From positions 1 through 64,000 of the forward strand of contig JAIOAU010000006.1 in assembly GCA_019873655.1 (NCBI GenBank): DNA of 64,000 nt, read 5' to 3'. Made by a program: the position numbers and the translations under genes. This document shows, one piece after another, positions 50,372 through 59,945 of this stretch. The notes under the pieces were generated by a model. That model had not been told where the DNA came from, ran no database searches, and saw only the letters and a program-made list of their open reading frames with translations. The stretch is from Chloroflexota bacterium. Its GTDB lineage: Bacteria; Chloroflexota; Anaerolineae; Anaerolineales; Villigracilaceae. How positions within the stretch are numbered: position 1 is the first letter of the stretch; every line of letters starts with the position of its first letter.

Positions 50372-51304
50372 ATGATGCGCGGCCGTTATCTTTTTCTGGC
50401 CTTTTTGCTGATTCTGCCGGCTTGCGCGCCGTACCTGCCCGACCTGCCGACGGCCACGCCGCGCCCGCCGACCGCCGCGCCGCCAACCGCCTCCCCCACC
50501 CCTCTCCGCCCGACCCTGACGGCCAGCCCCACGCTCCCGCCGCTGACGCCCTCGCCCACGCCTCTGCCGCTTCATCTCGGCCTGGACCCGGCCGACTGGA
50601 AATCCTGGCCGGTGCTGCCCATCGTCCCCGAGCGCGCCCGCCAGATCTATCTGCAAGGCCAGGCGCTCGGCAACGACCCGCATGCCTTCTCGGTCTTCGG
50701 CGATTGCCAGTCAGAGCCGGAGCAGTTCTGGGGTCCGTATGATTCCGACCCGGCGGCGCGGGCGGCCCTGCCGCCCGATTTGCAGGAGACCGCCGCCTGG
50801 TTCGCCGGTTCGTTCAGCCGCCGCAGTCCCACCGTGCGCGGCGGGACGACCGCCGGCGCTCTGCTGTGGACGGAATGGCATGAGGGCATGTACGGCTGCT
50901 CGTTCAGCGAGACGCCGGTGGATTGTGAACTGCGCCTTCACCGTCCCTCTTTCGTTTTCATTCATGTGGGGACGCACTGGGAAGCGCGCAACATCAACTA
51001 CCTGCGCGAAATCATCGAGCAGTTGATGGACGCCGGCGTCGTCCCCATCCTGGTCACCAAGGCCGATAACCGCGAGCAGGATGAGCGCGTCAACGAGGAC
51101 TACGCCGCCCTGGCGGTCGAGTACGATCTTCCCTTGTGGAACTTCTGGGCGGCGGTGCAGGACTTGCCCGGGCGCGGCGTCTATACCCGCCGCGATCGCC
51201 CCCTGCAAGGCGACATTTACCTGACCCCCGAGGCGCAGGAAGTCCACCGTCTGACCGGCCTGCAGGCGCTGGACCGGGTCTGGCGGGCGGCGACGGGGCG
51301 TTGA
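50372..51304 (+). CDS. lipoprotein with SGNH-hydrolase-like domain
   Basis: A 310-residue lipoprotein. The lipobox is LLILPAC (Cys about 17). A Thr/Pro-rich linker (about 20-68) follows. The globular domain has FGDCQS in place of the GDS block I, a HEGMYGCSFSET segment, FIHVGTHWEARN for block III and DIYLTPEAQEVH with the Asp-x-x-His-like pair. The nucleophile position reads GDCQS, so whether it is active is unclear. The ATG pair at 50372/50375 gives an ambiguity of one residue. Confidence 0.72.
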   Translation: MMRGRYLFLAFLLILPACAPYLPDLPTATPRPPTAAPPTASPTPLRPTLTASPTLPPLTPSPTPLPLHLGLDPADWKSWPVLPIVPERARQIYLQGQALGNDPHAFSVFGDCQSEPEQFWGPYDSDPAARAALPPDLQETAAWFAGSFSRRSPTVRGGTTAGALLWTEWHEGMYGCSFSETPVDCELRLHRPSFVFIHVGTHWEARNINYLREIIEQLMDAGVVPILVTKADNREQDERVNEDYAALAVEYDLPLWNFWAAVQDLPGRGVYTRRDRPLQGDIYLTPEAQEVHRLTGLQALDRVWRAATGR

Positions 51305-51323
51305 ACGGGCTTCCGAAGGACGA

Positions 51324-51588
51324 GGGGCTGTCAAAAAAATACAGCAGGATACTCTCCCGCCCAGGGGCCAAAAGCCTGAGTCGGGGCTCTCTGATTTTGT
51401 CCAGCGCGTTCGGGGGGCAGCAACCCGTTTCTTCGGGGGCTTAGGGGGGCCAGCAACCTGTTTTTTCGGGGGCTTAGCCCCCGAAGAAACAACTCAGCCT
51501 CCGAGGGAACGAGTGTTGGACTTCGTCCCCGAAGAAGCAAGGGGCTGTCCAAAAAGCAGGGGGCTGTCTCATCTTTTGGGACAGCCCC
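51324..51588 (+). mobile_element. MITE-like element GGGGCTGTC, copy 3 (complete)
   Basis: 265 bp with inverted ends GGGGCTGTC and GGGACAGCCCC. It contains the block GGGGCCAAAAGCCTGA...TCTCTGATTTTGTCC, a partial duplication of the TTTCTTCGGGGGCTTAG hairpin arm, and the whole right part shared with copy 2. It carries no ORF. It follows the SGNH-like gene by 20 nt. Confidence 0.82.
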
Positions 51589-51608
51589 TCAGCCTACTCA
51601 CTCAAGAA

Positions 51609-51851
51609 TCAGCCAATTTCAGGAGGATGGTCCTTGTCGTAAACCAGCACCTGGATATCGAGGCCATCGTTGTTGAGGTAATCCAGCACCGGCTGGAAGG
51701 TGGCTTGCCGGATGGGCTGGACTTCGGCCGCGCTGACGAAGACGCTGATGCGGGCCTCTTCTTCGGACATTTTGACGACTTTGATTTCAGCCGCCTGGCT
51801 GACGGCGGCGATTCTGGCTTTCAGGTCGTTGATGGCATCGTCGAGCGACAT
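51609..51851 (-). CDS. small conserved hypothetical protein (80 residues)
   Basis: MSLDDAINDLKARIAAVSQA then AEIKVVKMSEEEARISVFVS and a C-terminal beta segment LDIQVLVYDKDHPP. ATG at 51851 has GGGAGG upstream; a longer ORF start at 51878 would overlap mutS2's end region. The alpha-then-beta layout is compact and its position after mutS2 (43 nt) suggests co-transcription. I do not recognise a function. Confidence 0.75.
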   Translation of the reverse strand: MSLDDAINDLKARIAAVSQAAEIKVVKMSEEEARISVFVSAAEVQPIRQATFQPVLDYLNNDGLDIQVLVYDKDHPPEIG

Positions 51852-51893
51852 GCGGCGACCTCCCAGGGAGTTTTCCAAAATATACCAGAAAAA

Positions 51894-54320
51894 TCAGGCC
51901 GAGGCAATCTTTACGACGGTCACTCCCGCGCCGCCTTCTTTTTCTCCGCCCTCCTCGAACGAGTGGACGTGGGGGTGATTGCGCAGGGCTTCGCGGATGA
52001 CTTGCCGCAATTTGCCGGTTCCCTTGCCGTGGATGATGCGCACGAAGGGCATGCCGGCCAGGAAGGCGCGGTCGAGGTAGTCGTCGAGGCGGTCGAGGGC
52101 CTCGTCGGCGGTCTGGCCGCGCAGGTCGAGTTCCAGGCCGGGCGAGGCGGGGAGGGAGAGACGGCGGCCGGTCGCGGGCGGCGGAGTCTCGGTCTCGGTG
52201 GAGGGCGCGGCGGCGGATTCCGCTTCCTCTTTTCTCTTCAACTCCTCCCGGCGGACGCGCAGTCGGAGCGCGCCGGCCTGGACTTCGGCCTGCTCCTCGT
52301 CGAGGGCCAGAATCACGCCCTCGACGCCGAGGTGACGCAGGAGAACCCGGTCGCCCGCGGCGAGCGGCCGCTGGCCGGAGGGGGGACGTCCTTCGTCGGC
52401 GGCCTTTCTCCGTCTGACCGGCCTCTCGATTTTCTCTTGCAGTTCTTCCGCCTGCTCCTCCACGGCTTTGACCGCTTCGAGCGGCTGGCGGGCTTTCTTG
52501 AGTTCCTGTTTGAGGGTCTCGATCTGCGCCTTGAGGACTTCGAGTTCGAGCAGGCCTTCGGCGCGGGCCTTTTCGAGTTCGGCCTGGCGCTCGGCCTCGA
52601 TCTGCTCCAGGCGGGCGGCCAGTTCGCGCTCCAGGCGGCGGGCCTCGGCGCGGGCTTTTTCGGCCTTCTCGCGCTCGCGGAAGGCCAGTTTGCGCTGGCG
52701 GTGAATGTCGGCCAGGAGTTTGTCGGCGCGCAGTTCGGCGGGGTCGATTTCGGCGCGGGCGGCCTCGATGACCGCCTGCGGCAGTCCCAGCCGGGCCGCG
52801 ATGGCCAGGGCGTTGGAGCGGCCGGGCAGGCCGAGGGTCAGTTTGTAGGTCGGGCGCAGGGTTTGCAAGTCGAATTCGAGCGAGGCGTTGACAACGCCCG
52901 GTGTAGTGTGGGCAAACGTCTTCAGTTCCGGGTAGTGGGTGGCGACGAAGGTGGTCGCCCGCCGCTCGAGCAGTTCCTTCAAGATGGCGCGCGCCAGCGC
53001 CGAACCTTCGGCCGGGTCGGTGCCGGCGCCGAGTTCGTCCAGAATGACCAGCGAGCGCCAGTCGGCTTTCTTCAAGATGGCGACGATGTTGCGCATGTGG
53101 CCGGAGAAAGTCGAGAGCGATTGTTCGATGGATTGTTCGTCGCCGATGTCGGCGAAGATGGCCTGGAAGCAGGCCAGGGCCGAGCCGGATTGGGCCGGGA
53201 TGTGCAGTCCGGTCTGGGCCATCGCCGCCAGCAGGCCGACCGTCTTGAGGGTGACCGTCTTGCCGCCGGTGTTGGGGCCGGTGAGGACGACCGCCAGCGT
53301 CCCTTCGGGCGGGTCGATGTTGATGGGGACGACCGTGGCCGGGTCGAGCAGCGGGTGGCGGGCGTTCAAAAGGCGAATGGACGATTGACGGACGATTGAC
53401 GATTTCCCATCGTCCGCGCTCCGTCGTTTGCCATCCATTTTCAGCAGAATCGGCTCGCAGCCGCGCACGGCTTCGGCGTATTTGGCCTTGGCGAAGGCCA
53501 GGTCGAGTTCGGCCAGGGCGGCGATGCCGGGGAGAATCAGCCCGGCCAGCGCGCCGACCTGGGCCGAGAGGGCGGTCAGGACGCGGCGGATTTCGTCCCG
53601 CTCGGCGATTTGGGCTTCGCGGTAGGCGTTGTTGAGTTCGACGACCGCCAGCGGTTCGATGAAGAGGGTCGCGCCGGTGGAGGATTGGTCGTGGACGATG
53701 GCCTTGACCTGCCCCTTGAATTCGGCCCGCAGCGGGATGACGTAGCGGCCGTCGCGCTGGGTGATGACGGCGTCTTGCAGTTTGGAAGCGGTCTCGGCGT
53801 CGGTCAGGTAGCGCTGCAGGCGGCTCATCAGCCGGTCGTGGGCGATGCGCACCTGACGGCGCAGGTCGGCCAGGACGGGCGAGGCGCTGTCGAGCACCTC
53901 GCCGTTCTCGGCGATGCAGCGGCCGATGGCCTCGACCAGTTCGGGGGCGGCGGGCAGGCGCAGGGCGATCTCGGCCAGATGAGGGTAGTCGTCGGCGTGT
54001 TTTTCGAGGGTGCGGCGCAGCCGTCCGCAGGCGATGAGGGTGGACTGGATGTCGAGCAGTTCCTGCGGTTCGAGGACGCCGCCGCGGGCGGCCAGGTCGA
54101 CCTGCTCGCGGATGTCGTGCGCGCCGCCGATGGTCAGGTCGGTCAGGGAGAGCAGTTTGCGGGCCTCGGTCGTCTCGGCCAGGCGGCCGACGGCTTCTTC
54201 GTAGTCGGCGGTCGGCTGGAGGGCGAGGGCCAGTTCGGCGGAGGCGGAAAAGTCGCAGAATTCGGCCAGACGGGCCAAAATTTTGGGGAATTCGAGGACG
54301 GCGAGGGTTTTGGAATCCAT
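51894..54320 (-). CDS. mutS2: MutS2 endonuclease/ATPase
   Basis: An 808-residue MutS2. Helical lever (about 1-300), Walker A GPNTGGKTVTLKTVGL, Walker B VILDELGAGTDPAEGSAL, the H-loop ATHYPELKTFAH, a KOW-like SAADRVLLRHLG-type segment (AAGDRVLLRHLGVEG) and a C-terminal Smr domain LDLRGQTADEAL with HGKGTGKLR. MutS2 suppresses recombination and, in other species, rescues collided ribosomes. Between lever and ATPase lies a short in-frame stretch KMDGKRRSADDGKSSIVRQS encoded by minirepeat-like DNA (53380-53440). Confidence 0.95.
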   Translation of the reverse strand: MDSKTLAVLEFPKILARLAEFCDFSASAELALALQPTADYEEAVGRLAETTEARKLLSLTDLTIGGAHDIREQVDLAARGGVLEPQELLDIQSTLIACGRLRRTLEKHADDYPHLAEIALRLPAAPELVEAIGRCIAENGEVLDSASPVLADLRRQVRIAHDRLMSRLQRYLTDAETASKLQDAVITQRDGRYVIPLRAEFKGQVKAIVHDQSSTGATLFIEPLAVVELNNAYREAQIAERDEIRRVLTALSAQVGALAGLILPGIAALAELDLAFAKAKYAEAVRGCEPILLKMDGKRRSADDGKSSIVRQSSIRLLNARHPLLDPATVVPINIDPPEGTLAVVLTGPNTGGKTVTLKTVGLLAAMAQTGLHIPAQSGSALACFQAIFADIGDEQSIEQSLSTFSGHMRNIVAILKKADWRSLVILDELGAGTDPAEGSALARAILKELLERRATTFVATHYPELKTFAHTTPGVVNASLEFDLQTLRPTYKLTLGLPGRSNALAIAARLGLPQAVIEAARAEIDPAELRADKLLADIHRQRKLAFREREKAEKARAEARRLERELAARLEQIEAERQAELEKARAEGLLELEVLKAQIETLKQELKKARQPLEAVKAVEEQAEELQEKIERPVRRRKAADEGRPPSGQRPLAAGDRVLLRHLGVEGVILALDEEQAEVQAGALRLRVRREELKRKEEAESAAAPSTETETPPPATGRRLSLPASPGLELDLRGQTADEALDRLDDYLDRAFLAGMPFVRIIHGKGTGKLRQVIREALRNHPHVHSFEEGGEKEGGAGVTVVKIASA

Positions 54321-54344
54321 GGAGGAGATCGAGGGGAGCGCCGC

Positions 54345-55079
54345 TCAGTCGCGCCTGGGCCGCCACAGAGACAGGCCGCCCTGTTCGCGCCAGTAGTCGC
54401 GCAGGACCTGGTCGAGGCTGGCCTCGACTTTGAGGAGCGAGTCGATTTGCGAGGCGTAGGCGGCGGCGGCTTCCTGCCAGGCGCGCAGGTCGGCTTCCGA
54501 GAGGGGGAAGCCTTCGCGTTCCAGGCCGGCGCTGGCGGCGGGCAGGGACTCCGGGTAGTTGACCAGGTAGGGGATGTCGGCGTAGTAGCGGAGGGGGCGG
54601 CCGAGGCGTTCGATGGCCGTCCGCGCCAGGACGTGATCCACGTGGCCGCCGAGTGCCAGCGGGCAGACCAGGATGTCCTCGGCGAGCAGTTCGGAGTCGA
54701 GGGCGGCGGCCATGACGGCGGGCAGGTCGGCGTCCAGAGGATGGGGCGGGACGAAGACGCTCTGCGGGTAGAGCGGCTCGCCATCGGGGGCGCGGCGGTA
54801 GATGCAGTCGAGGAAGTCGAAGTGGACGACTTCGACGCCGAGGCGGGCGGCGGCGGCCAGGTCTTCTTCTTTTCGCAGGGCGACCGTCTGCGGGCCGTCG
54901 CCGGTGCCCCACAGGGCGTGGATTTGACGGGCGAAGTCGGAGAGCGAACCGGCGGGCGGCGCGCCGCCGAAGAGGGTCCAGATTTCGACGGTCAGCCCCT
55001 GCCGGGCCTGGGCGTGAATCAGGCCGCCGCAGGAGAGGACGGCGTCGTCGAAGTGGGGCGAGAGGTAAATCCAGCGCAT
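54345..55079 (-). CDS. PIG-L family N-acetylglucosaminyl deacetylase-like protein
   Basis: A 244-residue zinc hydrolase. The defining motif SPHFDDAVLSCGG is at the N-terminus (HxDD zinc site; usually PHPDD) and the partner GGHVDHVLARTAI with the HxxH pair is mid-protein. It probably removes an N-acetyl group from a glycan or small glycoconjugate. The ATG at 55079 (MRWIYLSPHF) is preferred to 55088. A 9-bp tandem repeat lies immediately upstream. Confidence 0.88.
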   Translation of the reverse strand: MRWIYLSPHFDDAVLSCGGLIHAQARQGLTVEIWTLFGGAPPAGSLSDFARQIHALWGTGDGPQTVALRKEEDLAAAARLGVEVVHFDFLDCIYRRAPDGEPLYPQSVFVPPHPLDADLPAVMAAALDSELLAEDILVCPLALGGHVDHVLARTAIERLGRPLRYYADIPYLVNYPESLPAASAGLEREGFPLSEADLRAWQEAAAAYASQIDSLLKVEASLDQVLRDYWREQGGLSLWRPRRD

Positions 55080-55084
55080 TTTAG

Positions 55085-55139
55085 CCACAGATTACACAGA
55101 TTACACAGATTACACAGATTACACAGATTTCACGGATTT
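55085..55139. repeat. 9-bp tandem repeat (CACAGATTA)n
   Basis: About five to six copies of CACAGATTA, the last degenerate (CACAGATTT, CACGGATTT), lie just upstream of the PIG-L gene. A microsatellite-type element; copy number is likely variable. Confidence 0.85.
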
Positions 55140-55206
55140 TGAATTTTGTCCATCGAGTGCTCTCGAATTGTCCGGTATAACTTCGAGACAGAGGATGTCG
55201 GTTGCG

Positions 55207-56439
55207 CTATTCCACATCGGTTTCGTCGCCGGCGACGATTTCGGCCGCCAGGCGGTTGAGGGCTTCGATTTCGGCGGGGTCGGTCTTGCTGGCGCGCCAG
55301 TATTGGTCGAGCAGGTCGAGCGGGCTGAGGCTGCCGACCGTCTGGTCGGCGGGCAGGCGGATGCGGGCCTCGACCTGGGGACGCTTGATGAGGTGGAATT
55401 CGAAGGCCTGCGCGGCGCAGGCCCGCAGGGCGGCCTCGTCGATCAGGGCCTCCCAGGGGCGCGGGTACTCGACCGTGAGACGGACGATCGCGCCCTGGAG
55501 GTCGGCCGGGGGCGGCAGGGCGGCCTGGAGGGCGGCGGCGACGCCTTCGGCGGAGGTCAGCACCACCCGCCGATCAATGAACGGGCGGACGCCGTCCAGT
55601 TTGCGCCAGTGGACCTGGGCGCGGCCCTTTTCGACCTCGGCGAGGACGAAGAATTTGTCGTCGCCGGCCTCGCCGAAGTCCACCCGTTCGATCGAGCCGG
55701 GGTAGATGACCGGCGGGTGGGCGTCTTCGTTCAGGTTCTGGGCTTTGTGGATGTGGCCGAGGGCGACGTAATCGAGGCGCGGGTCTTTGACCAGCGAGCC
55801 GGGCAGGACCAGGTCAGCGCCGAGCATGACGGTCCGTTCGGCGCCGTAGCGCGCGCCCTCGACCGAGGCGTGGGCGGTCAGGATGACAGGCAGGGCGGGG
55901 TCGGCGCGGTCGAGCCATTCGGCGACCAGTTGGGTCAGGCGCTGTTCGATCGCCTCGAAGGCGCGGGCGGGGTCTGCGTTGTCCAGGCCGAGGGCGGCCA
56001 GCAGCCCGGAGCGCGAGACCCAGGGCAGGGCGATGACCTGGAGGGGCAGTCCGAGGTCGTCGGCGGTCAGGAAGGCCGGTTTGGCGAGGACGGTCACGAA
56101 CGGGATTTCGAGGGTCTCGAATTCCTGGACGGCGTGGGCGCGGCCGAGGGCGGGGGAGAGGTCGTGGTTGCCGATCAGCAGGAGGGTGCGGATGCCGGCC
56201 CGCGACAGGCGCATGATGCGCCGGCCCCATTCGCGCTGGAAGGTGGGGGCCGGCTGGCGGTCTTTGTAGGCGTCGCCGGCGAAGAGGACCAGGTCCACTT
56301 TTTCGGCGATGGCCGTCTCGACGATGACGTCCAGCGATTTGAGGAAGTCGAGGACGCGCAGCGGCAGGCCGCTGGCGGGGTCGTGGCGGCCGTAGTTGGC
56401 CATGTCAATGTGGGCGTCGGCAAAATGCAGGATTTTCAT
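55207..56439 (-). CDS. SbcD-like DNA repair metallophosphoesterase
   Basis: A 410-residue calcineurin-like phosphoesterase. Metal motifs are FADAHID (residues 6-12), FAGDAYKD, IGNHDLS, LTAHAS and LGHIHKAQ. The order and length fit the SbcD/Mre11 nuclease subunit. No SbcC-type ATPase gene follows; the gene is followed within 120 nt by the PIG-L gene. It probably processes DNA ends with a partner encoded elsewhere. Confidence 0.85.
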   Translation of the reverse strand: MKILHFADAHIDMANYGRHDPASGLPLRVLDFLKSLDVIVETAIAEKVDLVLFAGDAYKDRQPAPTFQREWGRRIMRLSRAGIRTLLLIGNHDLSPALGRAHAVQEFETLEIPFVTVLAKPAFLTADDLGLPLQVIALPWVSRSGLLAALGLDNADPARAFEAIEQRLTQLVAEWLDRADPALPVILTAHASVEGARYGAERTVMLGADLVLPGSLVKDPRLDYVALGHIHKAQNLNEDAHPPVIYPGSIERVDFGEAGDDKFFVLAEVEKGRAQVHWRKLDGVRPFIDRRVVLTSAEGVAAALQAALPPPADLQGAIVRLTVEYPRPWEALIDEAALRACAAQAFEFHLIKRPQVEARIRLPADQTVGSLSPLDLLDQYWRASKTDPAEIEALNRLAAEIVAGDETDVE

Positions 56440-56457
56440 CGGGCCTCCGCAGGCGCG

Positions 56458-57783
56458 TCAGGGCGAGATGCCCCATTCTTGCAGTTTGGCCCAGCCGGGG
56501 GCAAAGTTGGGGTTGTAGTAAACGGTCTGGCGCATGTCGTTGTAGGCGGAGACGTAGTCGCCGAGGGCGTATTCGGCCATGGCCCGCCAGTAGAGGCTTT
56601 CTTCGAGGGTGGGGCCAAAGCGCGAACTGGCCAGGGTGATGTTGGCCAGGTTGATGACGTCCTGGTAGCGGCCAGTGTAGTAGTAGGCGAAGTAGGGGCC
56701 GGTCTGGTACCAGAGCATGCGATAGGGGCGCTGGGTGTTTTCGGCGCCCAGGTTGGCGTAGAGTTGGAAGGCGTAGTCGTAGGCGCTGGCGGCGTCGGCG
56801 TACTGGTAGAGCTGGACGTTGGCGGTGCCGACGTTGAACCAGGCGAAGTATAGGTCCCAGGGGTCGGTCAGGGATTGGGTGTCGGCGCGGGCCACCTCGA
56901 GCGAATGCTGGTTGGCCCAGACCGGGTCGCCCCAGTTGCCGAGCAGGGTGTAGATTTCTGCCTCGCGTTCGGGCGGATAGACGATGTAGAAGAGGAAGTT
57001 GAAGGCCCGCCATTCGGCCTCGAACTCCTCGTAGGCCACCAGGTGGTTGGGGCCGTAGTGGTAGGTGTCCTGGACGAGGAAGGTGCCGTCGGCGTCGTCG
57101 TAGCCGGTGACGAACTGGTAATGCCCCATCCAGGAGAACGTTCCGCTGGAGTCGGTGTCGAAGTGGCCTTTTTCGACGACCACCGGATAGCCGGCGGCGA
57201 GGAAACGCCGCAGGAGGTCGATGTTGCCGCCGTAGCGCCAGAGGGCGCGGAACTCGGTCTGTTCGTTGACGAAGTTGACCAGTTCATAGGGCATGACGTT
57301 CACGTCGGTGCGGCCGCGTTCGATGAAGTCCACGCTGGGGTCGTTGCGGCCGGGTTTGACGGCCGCGGCCACGTCGTCGCGCGTGCCGTTCCAGCCCCAG
57401 AATTTGAGCGCCATGGTCAGGTTGGCCGGGCCGCAGTAGTTCCAGCGGTTGGCCTGATCCACATAGACCACGCCGGAGAGGCGGACGTAGAGCGGCAGGG
57501 GCGTGGGGGTGAGGGTCGGCGTGGCAAGTTCGGGCGGCAGGGACGCGGCGGTCGGCGTGGGCGTGCTGTTCGGCGCGGTGGGGGTGGCCAGCAAATCCAG
57601 TTGCGCTTGCTGGGTGGGGACGAAAACCACTTCAGCGGGCGGATTGAAGAAGAAACGTACATCCACCCAGAATTCGCTCAATTTGCGTTGAACCGGCGGC
57701 AGGAGGGACAGGCCAAGAATCACGGCGATGCCTGCCAGGAGGAGCGCCAGAGTCTTAGCTTGGAAGGGGGGTCTTGTGCGCAT
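56458..57783 (-). CDS. secreted C39-like cysteine peptidase with TPR tail
   Basis: A 441-residue protein. N-terminal TM anchor (LALLLAGIAVILGLSLLP), a Thr/Pro-rich linker, then a Peptidase_C39_2-like domain: NYCGPANLTMALKFWGW with catalytic Cys, MGHYQFVTGYDD with His and VQDTYHYG with Asp. The C-terminal 150 residues form TPR-like helices ending YNPNFAPGWAKLQEWG. It could process or bind peptides outside the membrane. A TTATAAT precedes the ATG by about 10 nt, so a leaderless mRNA is possible. Confidence 0.83.
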   Translation of the reverse strand: MRTRPPFQAKTLALLLAGIAVILGLSLLPPVQRKLSEFWVDVRFFFNPPAEVVFVPTQQAQLDLLATPTAPNSTPTPTAASLPPELATPTLTPTPLPLYVRLSGVVYVDQANRWNYCGPANLTMALKFWGWNGTRDDVAAAVKPGRNDPSVDFIERGRTDVNVMPYELVNFVNEQTEFRALWRYGGNIDLLRRFLAAGYPVVVEKGHFDTDSSGTFSWMGHYQFVTGYDDADGTFLVQDTYHYGPNHLVAYEEFEAEWRAFNFLFYIVYPPEREAEIYTLLGNWGDPVWANQHSLEVARADTQSLTDPWDLYFAWFNVGTANVQLYQYADAASAYDYAFQLYANLGAENTQRPYRMLWYQTGPYFAYYYTGRYQDVINLANITLASSRFGPTLEESLYWRAMAEYALGDYVSAYNDMRQTVYYNPNFAPGWAKLQEWGISP

Positions 57784-57798
57784 GGGGGGGATTATAAC

Positions 57799-57826
57799 AA
57801 AAAAGGGCGCAGCGTCGCTGCGCCCT
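57799..57826 (-). terminator. terminator of the second dnaK
   Basis: On the minus strand AGGGCGCAG/CTGCGCCCT stem with a short loop, then TTTTTTG. Confidence 0.92.
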
Positions 57827-57842
57827 GGGGTGGATGGAGAGA

Positions 57843-59732
57843 TTACGCTTCGCGGACTTCGCCGTCGATGACATCGCCGTCGGAAGGAGGCGGGGTCTGC
57901 GGGCCGGAGCCGCCGGGCTGGGCCTGGCTTTGCGAATACAACTGCTGGCTGAGGGCGTAGAACATGTTCTGCAGTTCTTCGCTGGTCTTCTTGATGCTGT
58001 TCAAATCGTCGCCCTGGATGACCTGCTTGAGGTCGTTGATCTTGGCTTCGATGCGGCCGCGCTCGTCGGCGGAGACCTTGTCGCCCAGTTCGCGCAGGGC
58101 TTTTTCGGTCTGGTAGATGAGGTTGTCGGCGTTGTTGCGGGCGTCGATCAGTTCGCGACGCCGGCGGTCTTCGGCCTCGTACTTCTTGGCTTCCTCGATC
58201 TTGCGGGCGATGTCTTCCTTCGAGAGGTTGGTCGAGGCGGTGACGGTGACCTTCTGCTCGCGGCCGGTGGCTTTGTCGCGGGCGGTGACGTTGAGGATGC
58301 CGTTGGCGTCGATATCGAAGGTGACTTCGATTTGCGGGATGCCGCGCGGGGCCGGCGGGATGCCGTCCAGGCGGAAGCGGCCCAGGCTCATGTTGTCGGC
58401 CGCCAGCGGACGCTCGCCTTGCAGGATGTGGATGTCCACGGCGGTCTGGTTGTCGGCGGCGGTGGAGTAGACCTCGGTCTTGCGCACCGGGATGGTGGTG
58501 TTGCGCGGAATCATGGTGGTCATGACGCCGCCCAGGGTCTCGACGCCCAGCGAGAGCGGGGTGACGTCGAGCAGGAGGATGTCCTTGACCTCGCCGCCCA
58601 GGACGCCGGCCTGGATGGCCGCGCCGATGGCGACGACCTCATCGGGGTTGACGCCTTTGTTCGGCTCTTTGCCGCCGGTCAGTTGGCGCACCAGTTCCTG
58701 GACCATCGGCATGCGGGTCGAACCGCCGACCAGCACCACCTCGTCCAGGTCGCTGGCCTTCAGGTTGGCGTCCTTGAGGGCCGCCTCGAAGGGGCCGCGG
58801 CAGCGGTTGAGCAGGTCTTCGGTCATCTGTTCGAACTTGGCGCGGGTCAGTTTGAGCACCAGGTGCTTGGGGCCGTTGGCGTCGGCGGTGATGTAGGGCA
58901 GGTTGATTTCGGTCTCGGTCATGGTGGACAGTTCGACCTTGGCCTTTTCGGCCGCTTCGCGCAGACGCTGCAGGGCCTGGCGGTCCTGGCGCAGATCGAT
59001 GCCTTCCTGTTTCTTGAACTCGTCGGCTGCCCAGTTGACGATGCGCTGATCCCAGTCATCGCCGCCCAGGTGGGTGTCGCCGTTGGTGGCTTTGACCTCG
59101 ATGACGCCCTCGCCGACCTCCAGGATGGAGACGTCGAAGGTCCCGCCGCCCAGGTCGAAGACCAGGATGGTCTCGTTCTTTTTCTTGTCCAGGCCATAGG
59201 CCAGGGCCGAGGCGGTCGGCTCGTTGATGATGCGCAGGACTTCCAGACCGGCGATCTTACCGGCGTCCTTGGTGGCCTGGCGCTGGCTGTCGTTGAAGTA
59301 GGCCGGGACGGTGATGACGGCTTGGGTGACGGGCTGGCCGAGGTAGGCTTCGGCGTCGGCCTTGAGTTTGGCCAGCACCATGGCGGAGATTTCTTGCGGG
59401 GTGTATTCGCGGTTGGTGACCGGAATCTTGACCCGCGCTTCTCCCTGCGGTCCTTCGATGACCTGGTAGGGGACCATCTTGCGCTCGGTTTCGACCTCGC
59501 TGTAGCGGCGGCCCATGAAGCGCTTGATGGAGTAGATGGTGTTTTCAGAGTTGATGACGGCCTGACGTTTGGCGGTCTGGCCGACCAGCCGCTCGCCGTT
59601 CTTGTTGAAGGCGACCACCGAAGGGCACAAACGTCCGCCCTCGGCGGTGGGGATGACGGTCGGCTGGCCGCCTTCCATCACGGCCACCACGCTGTTGGTG
59701 GTTCCCAAATCGATGCCGATGACTTTTCCCAT
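57843..59732 (-). CDS. dnaK: Hsp70 chaperone DnaK (second copy)
   Basis: A 629-residue Hsp70, paralogue of the gene at 13.5 kb, with [45 protein letters not shown] and a Gly/Pro-rich tail ([17 protein letters not shown]). It stands alone with its own terminator, without grpE or dnaJ. No CIRCE is present in the 250 bp upstream, so it is probably constitutive or controlled differently. GGAGCGAC lies before the ATG. Confidence 0.97.
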   Translation of the reverse strand: MGKVIGIDLGTTNSVVAVMEGGQPTVIPTAEGGRLCPSVVAFNKNGERLVGQTAKRQAVINSENTIYSIKRFMGRRYSEVETERKMVPYQVIEGPQGEARVKIPVTNREYTPQEISAMVLAKLKADAEAYLGQPVTQAVITVPAYFNDSQRQATKDAGKIAGLEVLRIINEPTASALAYGLDKKKNETILVFDLGGGTFDVSILEVGEGVIEVKATNGDTHLGGDDWDQRIVNWAADEFKKQEGIDLRQDRQALQRLREAAEKAKVELSTMTETEINLPYITADANGPKHLVLKLTRAKFEQMTEDLLNRCRGPFEAALKDANLKASDLDEVVLVGGSTRMPMVQELVRQLTGGKEPNKGVNPDEVVAIGAAIQAGVLGGEVKDILLLDVTPLSLGVETLGGVMTTMIPRNTTIPVRKTEVYSTAADNQTAVDIHILQGERPLAADNMSLGRFRLDGIPPAPRGIPQIEVTFDIDANGILNVTARDKATGREQKVTVTASTNLSKEDIARKIEEAKKYEAEDRRRRELIDARNNADNLIYQTEKALRELGDKVSADERGRIEAKINDLKQVIQGDDLNSIKKTSEELQNMFYALSQQLYSQSQAQPGGSGPQTPPPSDGDVIDGEVREA

Positions 59733-59945
59733 AATGTCGCTCCTGTAGTGAGAGTGATGGCGCGCCGAATGGCGCTGAATGAGTTCAGACGGTCATAGCA
59801 TACCCGATGGATGCAAGAAAAACGTTAACGCTGTGTAGAAATATTGTTGACTCGAGCCAAATCGAGCGTCTCAGACACTTTGGGTGTTTGTTCATAAAGA
59901 ACCGATTCCAACCTTTTTGCTGCAAAGATTGTCTGGAAGGTAAAA
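59733..59945. other. dnaK2 upstream region
   Basis: No gene is supported. The dnaK2 promoter is expected here on the minus strand, but I could not fix a -35/-10 pair; TATGCT/TATGAC near 59790-59800 is the best -10 candidate. CTCGAGCCAAATCGAG near 59855 is a short inverted repeat. Confidence 0.4.

Noticed and set aside
51787-54912. A 1041-residue ORF in another frame over mutS2 and the PIG-L gene
   Set aside because: It is an Arg/Pro-rich shadow of the GC-rich real genes, with no recognisable domains, and both underlying genes have clear motifs.
55085-55139. A CRISPR or origin in the CACAGATTA tandem repeats
   Set aside because: The units are contiguous with no spacers, and no origin proteins or DnaA boxes are near.
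59733-59945. CIRCE element upstream of the second dnaK
   Set aside because: No TTAGCACTC-N9-GAGTGCTAA or near match was found.
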